Shown one piece after another: positions 1-4,992 of a stretch of 11,107 bases of DNA (the first letter of the stretch is position 1; every line of letters begins with the position of its first letter). A model generated the notes under the pieces. The model was given only the letters and a program-made list of their open reading frames with translations, did not search any database and was not told where the DNA came from. The stretch spans positions 1 to 11,107 of the forward strand of contig CAZJYT010000030.1 in NCBI GenBank assembly GCA_964550325.1, given 5' to 3'. The stretch comes from CAZJYT01 sp964550325 (lineage in GTDB: Bacteria; Patescibacteriota; Minisyncoccia; Minisyncoccales; CAZJYT01). A program made the translations under genes and the position numbers.

Positions 1-94
1 TTGGAAGTTTCTTGACATAATCTCGACACCTCTTTGCAAACTCATAAGTTCTATCCTCTAAATCATATTGTTTGTTTTTATTTGTTTTGGTCAT
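1..94 (-). CDS. Four-helix-bundle (23S rRNA intervening-sequence type) protein, N-terminal fragment
   Basis: Reading the minus strand from the ATG at 94-92 gives 31 uninterrupted codons before the window ends. The residues include YDLEDRTYEFAKRC and RDYVKKLP. This is the usual opening of the small four-helix-bundle family first found as a protein encoded within 23S rRNA intervening sequences (S23 family): an acidic/aromatic lead-in, then 'L..R..EFA..VR.FVKKLP', where the first helix begins. Family members are about 110-130 aa, so roughly three quarters of the gene lies outside the window. The molecular function of the family is unsettled. The gene is transcribed away from rpmH and has no recognisable ribosome-binding site before the ATG. 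Stand-alone copies like this are frequent in Patescibacteria. The assignment rests on a short stretch with a good pattern match; the ATG is the first plausible start, although the frame stays open upstream. Confidence 0.72.
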   Translation of the reverse strand, partial: MTKTNKNKQYDLEDRTYEFAKRCRDYVKKLP

Positions 95-122
95 TTGAAC
101 ATTTAAATTTTGAACATTGTTT

Positions 123-138
123 CGAAATTCGAATTTCG
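123..138. repeat. 16-bp perfect palindrome in the rpmH upstream region
   Basis: The sequence CGAAATTCGAATTTCG is its own reverse complement over all 16 positions; the symmetry breaks at 122/139. It sits 29 bp upstream of the minus-strand four-helix-bundle start, and another palindrome begins 13 bp further on. A dimeric repressor site, or part of a dispersed TTTCGAATTTCG-type intergenic repeat, would both fit. Nothing in the window decides between them, and no second copy is seen here. Confidence 0.6.
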
Positions 139-151
139 GATTTTTGAGTTT

Positions 152-170
152 ACAGGGGTCTGACCCCTGT
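152..170. repeat. 19-nt hairpin-forming palindrome, REP-like
   Basis: ACAGGGGTCTGACCCCTGT consists of two perfect 9-bp arms (152-160 and 162-170) around a single central T. It is strikingly GC-rich within an otherwise AT-rich intergenic stretch. On the plus strand it is followed by CAATTTTT, so the strand could form a hairpin plus U-run. It lies between two divergent genes, however, and upstream of the predicted rpmH promoter, so a terminator role makes little sense. From memory, GGGGTC-x-GACCCC palindromes resemble REP elements mobilised by RAYT transposases in several bacterial phyla; that parallel is an inference. Confidence 0.6.
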
Positions 171-214
171 CAATTTTTGGCTAACTTTTTATTATCTCGT
201 TTTACTCCATTAAT

Positions 215-274
215 TTCGGTTACATTTTATATTACAGAACCAATACCCCTTCGGTTACATTTTAGACTGCAGAA
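215..274. repeat. Imperfect 25-bp direct repeat pair, 35-bp period
   Basis: TTCGGTTACATTTTA occurs exactly at 215-229 and again at 250-264. The similarity continues to 239 and 274 with three mismatches, giving 22 identities over 25 positions at an offset of 35 bp. The second copy ends 9 bp before the predicted -35 of the rpmH promoter. The pair could be binding sites for a regulator or a local duplication. The sequence does not resemble DnaA boxes. Confidence 0.55.
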
Positions 275-283
275 TTCGATCTT

Positions 284-312
284 TTGTAATTATTTTTATT
301 TTCTGTTATATT
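284..312 (+). promoter_or_regulatory. Predicted sigma-70-type promoter of rpmH-rnpA-yidC
   Basis: TTGTAA at 284-289 (-35, 4 of 6 consensus bases) is separated by exactly 17 bp from TATATT at 307-312 (-10, 5 of 6). A TG at 304-305 gives an extended -10. Transcription would start near 319, only about 8 nt before the rpmH ATG at 327, leaving an almost leaderless mRNA. The same TTGTAA-17 bp geometry appears before the plus-strand gene at 7950, which supports both calls. In DNA this AT-rich, chance matches remain possible. Confidence 0.5.
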
Positions 313-326
313 TATTAATATTATCT

Positions 327-461
327 ATGTCTATCACTTACCGTCCTAAAAAGAAAAAGAGGAAAAGAATCCACGGCTTTAGAAAGAGGATGAGGAAGAA
401 AAGCGGAAGGAAGATTTTATTAAGGCGCCGGAAAAAAAGAAGGAAACAGCTTACTGTTTAG
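327..461 (+). CDS. rpmH: 50S ribosomal protein L34
   Basis: This 44-aa, extremely basic protein begins MSITYRPKKKKRKR and contains the L34 signature HGFRKRMRKKSGRKIL (residues 16-31), followed by an Arg/Lys-rich tail ending RKQLTV. L34 is a small late-assembling component of the large ribosomal subunit, and 44 aa is the normal length. The ATG at 327 was chosen because the protein aligns with L34 from its first residues. The reading frame is open further upstream to 117, but that extension has no ribosomal character and lies in repeat-bearing intergenic DNA. There is no Shine-Dalgarno sequence before the ATG; the predicted promoter leaves a leader of about 8 nt. The gene stops with TAG and rnpA starts 13 bp later, the classical rpmH-rnpA pairing. 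Confidence 0.96.
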   Translation: MSITYRPKKKKRKRIHGFRKRMRKKSGRKILLRRRKKRRKQLTV

Positions 462-474
462 GTTCCTTTCTAAA

Positions 475-816
475 ATGCTTACAAAAAGATACCGTCTTAG
501 GAGAAGGAGAGATTTAGAACGAGTTTTTAAAAAAGGAAAAAGTGAAAAATTAGATTGTTTGATTTTTAAAAAAATTAACAATGGTTTAAATATTAACAGA
601 TTCGCCTTTTTTATAGGGAAAAAGGTTTCTCAAAAAGCCGTTCTAAGGAATAAAATAAAAAGGAGAATGAGCGAAATAGTAAGAAATTTCCTCCCCCATC
701 TTAAATCAGGATTTGATGGTGTTTTTATTACCTTACCTGGAATAGAAAAGAAAAAATTTGAAGAGATAAAGACCCTTATTGAAGCCCTACTCAAAAAAAC
801 AGATTGTTTTAAATAA
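475..816 (+). CDS. rnpA: Ribonuclease P protein component
   Basis: This 113-aa basic protein assists the catalytic RNase P RNA in removing 5' leaders from pre-tRNAs. Diagnostic features are the N-terminal YRLRRRRDLERVFKKG (residues 6-21), the central strand RFAFFIGKKVSQKAV (42-56), and the family's RNxxKRR signature as RNKIKRRMSE (58-67), which is the RNA-binding helix. The length is normal for the family (about 105-125 aa). It lies 13 bp after rpmH and 8 bp before yidC in the same direction and is almost certainly co-transcribed with them. No ribosome-binding site is visible before the ATG. The RNase P RNA gene itself is not in the window. Confidence 0.96.
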   Translation: MLTKRYRLRRRRDLERVFKKGKSEKLDCLIFKKINNGLNINRFAFFIGKKVSQKAVLRNKIKRRMSEIVRNFLPHLKSGFDGVFITLPGIEKKKFEEIKTLIEALLKKTDCFK

Positions 817-824
817 TTTTAATT

Positions 825-1577
825 ATGATTTTCCTTCATAATCCAATTGTTGATTTTTTTTATTTCCCAATTCTAAAATTATTAGTTTTTCTTTATAATC
901 TTTTACCTTTTAAAGATTTAGGAATAGTAATAATAATTTTAACCATTTTAATTAGATTAGTGATTTCTCCTTTTACTAATGAGACAATGAAGTCTCAAAA
1001 GTTTTCCGAGTTTCAAAAAAAACTTCAAGAGATTAGGGAAGAATATAAAGAAGATAAAGAAAGACAAGTAAAAGCAATAAGAGAACTCTTACAAAAAGAG
1101 AAAATAAACCCCATTTTTAGTTTTTTTTCAATTCTGATTCAGATTCCCATCTTCTTAGCCTTATTTCGGGTTTTTTTTGAAGGGCTTTCTAAAGAGGTAA
1201 CAAGCAATCACATTAACTCTTATTTTTTAGGAATAATAGACCTCTCAAAGCCTTTTTTTGTAGAAAGTGGAGGTAAGACAGAATATTATTGGCCAGTGTT
1301 AATTTTGGCGATTTTGGCAGGAATTTTGCAATTTATTCAAACCAAAACCCTAAATCCATCCCTAAAATCAAAATCCCTAAAACCCTCTCCCTTAGAGAAA
1401 AAAATTCTTTCTTTTTCTGATTTACTTCAAAAGCAAATGCTTTATTTTTTTCCCGCAATTACAATAATTGTTTTACTTAAACTTCCCTCTGCTTTGGCTC
1501 TGTATTGGATAAGCAATAGTTTGTTTTCAGTTTACCATCAATACTACTACTTTAAAAAAGCAAAAAAGAGGAAATAA
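825..1577 (+). CDS. yidC: Membrane protein insertase, YidC/Oxa1 family
   Basis: YidC inserts and folds proteins in the cytoplasmic membrane, alone or with SecYEG. The 250-aa protein has the short form lacking the large periplasmic domain. Hydrophobic segments lie at about 11-29, 32-50, 95-118, 154-173 and 206-240. The second carries the conserved hydrophilic-groove arginine (R44, in LIRLVISPFT). A charged cytoplasmic hairpin follows (FQKKLQEIREEYKEDKERQ, 63-81), then INPIFSFFSILIQIPIFLALF (94-114, the usual NPxxxxxPxxxQxPIF region). The last segment, with KQMLYFFPA and LPSALALYW, is strongly diagnostic. It completes the rpmH-rnpA-yidC cluster; the usual next gene, jag/khpB, is absent because an opposing operon ends 11 bp downstream. 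A Ser/Lys/Pro-rich loop at 174-190 is encoded by a short CCCTAAA-like repeat. Oxa1-type insertases accept small membrane proteins, so the T4SS-like subunits next door are possible clients (inference). Confidence 0.95.
   Translation: MIFLHNPIVDFFYFPILKLLVFLYNLLPFKDLGIVIIILTILIRLVISPFTNETMKSQKFSEFQKKLQEIREEYKEDKERQVKAIRELLQKEKINPIFSFFSILIQIPIFLALFRVFFEGLSKEVTSNHINSYFLGIIDLSKPFFVESGGKTEYYWPVLILAILAGILQFIQTKTLNPSLKSKSLKPSPLEKKILSFSDLLQKQMLYFFPAITIIVLLKLPSALALYWISNSLFSVYHQYYYFKKAKKRK
1348..1382 (+). repeat. Short degenerate CCCTAAA repeat inside yidC
   Basis: CCCTAAA occurs at 1348-1354, 1360-1366 and 1375-1381, the last two extended to CCCTAAAA. The segment encodes the loop KTLNPSLKSKSLKPS between two membrane segments of YidC. 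It looks like a small slippage expansion in a length-tolerant cytoplasmic loop. Confidence 0.45.
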
Positions 1578-1588
1578 ACTGAAAAATA

Positions 1589-3430
1589 CTACTCTTTCTT
1601 TTCTTCTTCTAATTCTAATTTCTTTTTTCTCTCCCTAATCTTTTTTACCTCTTCAGGAGAGGTGGTAATAATCTGATGTTCAGTATAAGAAGCCTCCACT
1701 CTTAATAAGACATGTTTTGGGCCTGCAAAGAAAAGACCCTCTCCCACCGAAGCTCCTAAAAGGAGATATTTTTCCTCTTCAGTAAGATTAAAGGCTTTTT
1801 GAAGGACATCAATAGTAGCAGGAGACTGTTTCATTAGAAGCTGTAAGGCAGAATTAGTAATGATTGGTTGGCCATAGGTAGATTTCATAAAGTCATTAAC
1901 ATCCTGGGTAATAGTAGTTACCCCCAAACCATACTTTCTTCCTCTCTTACACAAACCAAACAAAAAAGAAGCTGAATCTTCATATTGCATTAACCACCAA
2001 GCTTCATCCACTACCAAAATCCTTCTTTTAATCTCTGATCTCACTTTATTCCAAATATATCTCATTATTACAAACATTGCCATTGGCCTCAGAGCATCTT
2101 CTAAATCACGGATTCCAAAAACTACCAAGGGTTTATCCAAGGCTACATTGGTTGGCTGATTAAAAAACTGAGAATAGGTTCCTTTTGTAAATTTTCGTAA
2201 TCTTCTTAAAACTGATTCTGCTCCCTCCATTCCTTCTAATACGCTTTCTAAATCTTCAAGCAAGGGAATGTTCTCTTTCCAGGTGGAGGGATCAGTTTCT
2301 GGGGTGATATCTTTGGCGGCATAGGTTTCAGTAAGAGCCCGATCTATAATGGAATCTTCTTCCGGGGTTAATCCCCCCAACATTAGCCGTAATAATCCCA
2401 CTAAATTAATAACATTAGAACGGAGAACATCCTCTGGTTTTTCATCTTCTCTGAGTTTTTCTGGTAGGTCAAAAGGGTTAACATGATTAGGGGAACTGAG
2501 TGAGATATTCACAAAGGACCCTCCAACTGCCTCCGCTAAGGGCTTGTACTCATTTTCAGGATCAATGATAATTACCTCTATTCCTGTCATTATCAGTCGT
2601 AGGGTTTCCAATTTTACTGCATAACTTTTTCCTGAGCCTGATTTTGCAAATACAACCATATTGGCATTTTCTAAGCTGAATCTGTTAAACAAAACCAGGG
2701 ATTTATTGTGTTGATTAATACCGTAGAGAATTCCCTCATTTGCACTTAGGTCAGAAGAGACAAACGGGAAGACACTTGAGAGAGGAGAAGTATTCATCAG
2801 GTGGTGGGTCATCACCTGATCAAGTCCGTAGGGAAAGCAAGAGTGTAATCCTTGTTTTTGCTGGTAAAAGCAGGGCTTTATATAAACCAATTTTGATTCT
2901 AAGTTCGATCTTACTACTGTTTCTATATCTTTAAGCTCCTTTTCTTCCTCTGCATAAAGTGTCAAATAAAGTCCAAATCTAAACATCCTTTCTTGTCCTG
3001 TTTGAAGCTTATCCCGAAGTTCTTCAATGTCATGGTGAGCGGTCTCTAAGGTTGGATCTCTAATTAATCCCTTTTCTTCTCTCTCTGCAATCTCAGCCTG
3101 AATTTCAGTTAATCTTTTTTGGAGTTGTTTAAGCACATAACCGGTATCAGTAGGATGAAAAAAGAAAGAGAGGGTGAGAGGGATGTCTAAATTAATAATA
3201 GGAGAGAGCCAAGCGCGGGTGAGATAGCGAGGATAAGAAAAAACAAAATAGGATTTAGCCAAGGTCCCACCTAAGCGAATAAACATTGGTTGAATTTTAA
3301 TAGAAGAGGGCGCAATAAAATCTAATAGGGTAACCTCAGCCTCTCTTCCTACAGGAAGGGCGTACTTTTTTTTCTTTTTTTTAAAAATATTTTGAAAGCT
3401 TTTAAATATCTTAGCTAATGGTGACTTCAT
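1589..3430 (-). CDS. VirB4-family type IV secretion ATPase (HerA/FtsK-like)
   Basis: This 613-aa protein is the predicted motor ATPase of the secretion machine, bound to the inner face of the membrane. An N-terminal VirB4/TrbE-type domain spans about 35-230 and includes PSSIKIQPMFIRLGG (41-55), YPRYLTRAWLSP (66-77) and a helical hairpin at 97-145. The RecA-like domain follows. Its Walker A reads AKSGSGKS (262-269; K268, S269), with alanine at the usual first glycine. IIDPENEY (288-295) is the conserved post-strand motif. Walker B is RRILVVDEAWWLM (469-481; D475, E476), and TQD (508-510) is the sensor region. The extreme N terminus is Lys-rich (KKKKKK at 17-22) and the C terminus is charged. 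With the preceding 211-aa protein the total is 824 aa, close to a one-piece VirB4/TraC, so the ATPase looks encoded in two parts. It is the last gene of its operon, stops with TAG, and has no ribosome-binding site. VirB4 is favoured over VirD4 by the N domain and the gene neighbours. Confidence 0.9.
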   Translation of the reverse strand: MKSPLAKIFKSFQNIFKKKKKKYALPVGREAEVTLLDFIAPSSIKIQPMFIRLGGTLAKSYFVFSYPRYLTRAWLSPIINLDIPLTLSFFFHPTDTGYVLKQLQKRLTEIQAEIAEREEKGLIRDPTLETAHHDIEELRDKLQTGQERMFRFGLYLTLYAEEEKELKDIETVVRSNLESKLVYIKPCFYQQKQGLHSCFPYGLDQVMTHHLMNTSPLSSVFPFVSSDLSANEGILYGINQHNKSLVLFNRFSLENANMVVFAKSGSGKSYAVKLETLRLIMTGIEVIIIDPENEYKPLAEAVGGSFVNISLSSPNHVNPFDLPEKLREDEKPEDVLRSNVINLVGLLRLMLGGLTPEEDSIIDRALTETYAAKDITPETDPSTWKENIPLLEDLESVLEGMEGAESVLRRLRKFTKGTYSQFFNQPTNVALDKPLVVFGIRDLEDALRPMAMFVIMRYIWNKVRSEIKRRILVVDEAWWLMQYEDSASFLFGLCKRGRKYGLGVTTITQDVNDFMKSTYGQPIITNSALQLLMKQSPATIDVLQKAFNLTEEEKYLLLGASVGEGLFFAGPKHVLLRVEASYTEHQIITTSPEEVKKIRERKKKLELEEEKKE

Positions 3431-3436
3431 AAAATT

Positions 3437-4072
3437 TTATTTTAAGATCTCTGGGGGAATAGTGGGATAATAACCCATCTCAGCCTCCTTTGGGTGATAA
3501 AGGCTCCAGAACAATTCAATCAGTTGCTGGGTATTTAGGGGAGTAGCGTTTAGACCACACCTTCTTAAGCCCAAGATTAAAAATTCTACCCTCTGAGCTA
3601 ACTGACCCTTGGCCTGATTGAATTTAAGTCTTAACATTTCTTCTTTTGAAATTTTCCCTTTCTCCCCTTTCGAAGCTACCCCGGTAACCTCTGAAAAATA
3701 AAAAGGAACAACCAGAAAAAAAGATTTAGTCATAATTGTTCCCGTGGATACTAAATTGTCAATAAACTTCCGATAATTCCTGGTTTGAATTTTTAAAAGT
3801 TCATTTGGCTGTTTTTTCTCCAACTCCTCTAATTGGTCAAGATATCCCGTAATGTTTAATCTTTGGGAATGAACCACAATTTGGCAGAAAAAGTCAAGAG
3901 AATTTAGAAAATTCTGGAATTGATAAAAGATAGCCTCTTGTTCCTCCTGTGATTTAACAGCCAAATTTAAGGAAGAGATCATCAAAACCTGCCTTAAACT
4001 CCCATCTTTCAGAATGAGAATTCCTTCTTTTATATCTTTAATCTCTAAGAATTGTTGAGTAGGAGCAAACAT
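3437..4072 (-). CDS. TraC-like domain protein of the T4SS (VirB4 N-terminal partner)
   Basis: This 211-aa soluble protein resembles the TraC-like domain encoded just upstream of VirB4 in many Patescibacteria. It starts TQQFLEIKDIKEGILILKDG (5-24), the typical 'L-I--I-dgvlvLkdG' strand pair. It continues with LRQVLMISSLNLAVKS (26-41) and a helix at 42-58. FFCQIVVHSQRLNITGYLDQL (61-81) corresponds to the strand-helix region with the R-N motif seen at the N termini of F-plasmid TraC and VirB4. A later hydrophobic strand (SFFLVVPFYF, 117-126) and a C-terminal LNTQQLIELFWSLYHP (179-194) match the same domain. It probably docks on or completes the VirB4 ATPase encoded 6 bp downstream. It follows the PrgI gene by 2 bp. 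A purine-rich stretch (AGAGAAG) lies about 9-15 nt before the ATG and is the nearest thing to a ribosome-binding site in the operon. Family assignment is by pattern only. Confidence 0.72.
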   Translation of the reverse strand: MFAPTQQFLEIKDIKEGILILKDGSLRQVLMISSLNLAVKSQEEQEAIFYQFQNFLNSLDFFCQIVVHSQRLNITGYLDQLEELEKKQPNELLKIQTRNYRKFIDNLVSTGTIMTKSFFLVVPFYFSEVTGVASKGEKGKISKEEMLRLKFNQAKGQLAQRVEFLILGLRRCGLNATPLNTQQLIELFWSLYHPKEAEMGYYPTIPPEILK

Positions 4073-4074
4073 AT

Positions 4075-4491
4075 TTAATCTTCTCTTTTGGTTTCAACCT
4101 CTGTGAACAACCGATGTAATTCCGGCCTTCTTCTTTTAAATTTCAGCGTGGCTTCTTCTTCACTTCCCTTTTCTATTTTAAAATGCAAGATAGTAGGGGC
4201 AAAGGTTTTTTTCTGAAAATAATATACTTTTGGAGCACTTTGATGAGAAAAATAATTTTTCAAAAATATAGGAAGAGCTCTCCCTTTTACTTTTCCAAAG
4301 GCTAAGAAAAGAACAATTATCAAAATTGGAAGAGCAAAAAACATAAACAAGAAAAAACTTTTTTTTCCAATAGTAAAATATAACACAAGAAGAATAGCCC
4401 CTCCAACCAGAAACATTAAAAATTGCTTAAAATTTAAGGGACCTACAATTTTTGCTTCTCTTTCAATGAATTTAGGCACTACATAGCTCAT
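4075..4491 (-). CDS. PrgI family (VirB3-like) inner-membrane protein
   Basis: This 138-aa protein opens with YVVPKFIEREAKIVGPLNFK (3-22), matching the PrgI-family start 'vPqfieveDKivGPLTlkQ'. Two transmembrane helices follow, about 23-41 (FLMFLVGGAILLVLYFTIG) and 45-66. Next comes the family's GKVKGRALPIFLKNYF stretch (66-81), where a conserved 'ngrPl..fl.n...y' lies just after TM2, and then the SPK-like APKVYYF (86-92). The remaining 45 residues are a charged tail specific to this protein. PrgI proteins are the VirB3 equivalents of Gram-positive-type and Patescibacterial T4SSs. They sit next to VirB4 both in the genome and in the complex. The gene starts 5 bp after the stop of the 133-aa gene and ends 2 bp before the TraC-like gene, so the four genes from 4898 to 1589 are tightly coupled. 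No Shine-Dalgarno sequence is visible. Confidence 0.85.
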   Translation of the reverse strand: MSYVVPKFIEREAKIVGPLNFKQFLMFLVGGAILLVLYFTIGKKSFFLFMFFALPILIIVLFLAFGKVKGRALPIFLKNYFSHQSAPKVYYFQKKTFAPTILHFKIEKGSEEEATLKFKRRRPELHRLFTEVETKRED

Positions 4492-4496
4492 ATAAT

Positions 4497-4898
4497 TTAT
4501 TCAGCTGGTTCTCTGTAGATGTCTTCTTTTTTCTCTGGAGGAGATACACCTTTGATTTTTGGGATTTTAATTATCTCTGTATGGTAAAGATTTTCAAGCT
4601 CAGCCTTCACCGGAAAGAAAATGAATCTGTTTATATCATGAGAAATTATCTTTACCTTTTCCTTTCCATATTTTTTTTCTAACCATTCTCTAAATTCATC
4701 CGGGGGAAACAGCCCTAATAAGACATATCCTATCTGAGTGGCTAACTCAGACATATCCCTTCCCTTAATTCCATTTCTTTCGCAAATTTTTAGAATTTCT
4801 TCAGCGGTATCCAATGAAAAAATCATTTTTTTCAGCTCTTCTGGTAAATCCTCATATGCCTTCCATGCCTCTTCAATGGTATATTTTCTGGCTTCCAT
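4497..4898 (-). CDS. Small helical protein of unknown function in the T4SS-like operon
   Basis: This 133-aa protein has no signal peptide or membrane segment and is predicted mostly helical to about residue 112, with a disordered Pro/Lys/Glu-rich tail (113-133). Recognisable elements are EDLPEELKKMIFSLDTAEEI (16-35), ICERNGI (38-44), MSELATQIGYVLLGLFPPDEF (49-69) and a helix around SHDINRFIFFPVKAELENLY (86-105). Similar small proteins, with a short 'LP..L....FS..ta..i..i......i......la..igyvllGl..p..f' region followed by 'I..eIn..if.pvr..L', recur in Patescibacterial genomes near secretion and pilus genes; this is from memory and no named family is claimed. Position between the VirB6/TrbL-like and PrgI genes suggests a cytoplasmic accessory or chaperone-like factor for the membrane complex (inference). 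The start ATG at 4898 follows an AT-rich leader without a ribosome-binding site. Confidence 0.8.
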   Translation of the reverse strand: MEARKYTIEEAWKAYEDLPEELKKMIFSLDTAEEILKICERNGIKGRDMSELATQIGYVLLGLFPPDEFREWLEKKYGKEKVKIISHDINRFIFFPVKAELENLYHTEIIKIPKIKGVSPPEKKEDIYREPAE

Positions 4899-4992
4899 AA
4901 ATTTTTTAAAATGTATTTGCTAACTAATTTTATAACGAATCACCTTTTAACCTCTTTCAAGGAAAAAGTTAAAACTAACTCTCTTTAGATTT
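4899..4992 (-). other. 94-bp intergenic gap inside the T4SS-like operon
   Basis: This is the only sizeable gap in the minus-strand operon; all others are 2-6 bp. It holds a weak inverted repeat, TTTTAAC (4945-4951) against GTTAAAA (4968-4974), with a purine/pyrimidine loop. A possible -10 (TATAAA, read on the minus strand from 4934 to 4929) and a TTGAAA (4960-4955) are 20 bp apart, which is too far for a good promoter. The gap could allow partial termination or a second start so that the downstream genes are expressed at a different level from the 972-aa protein. Evidence is thin. Confidence 0.3.

Noticed and set aside
95..326. Chromosomal origin (oriC) next to rpmH
   Set aside because: oriC often lies beside rpmH, but no TTATCCACA-like DnaA boxes or clear dnaA gene can be seen here; the neighbour is a four-helix-bundle gene.
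117..326. Upstream in-frame extension of rpmH starting at 117
   Set aside because: L34 aligns from the ATG at 327. The extra 70 residues look like translated AT-rich DNA and would read through the palindrome and direct repeats.
3431..3436. Frameshift splitting a single virB4 gene
   Set aside because: Both genes have proper ends, their own ATG and a normal 6-bp gap, and separate TraC-like and VirB4 genes are the usual arrangement in this group as far as I recall.
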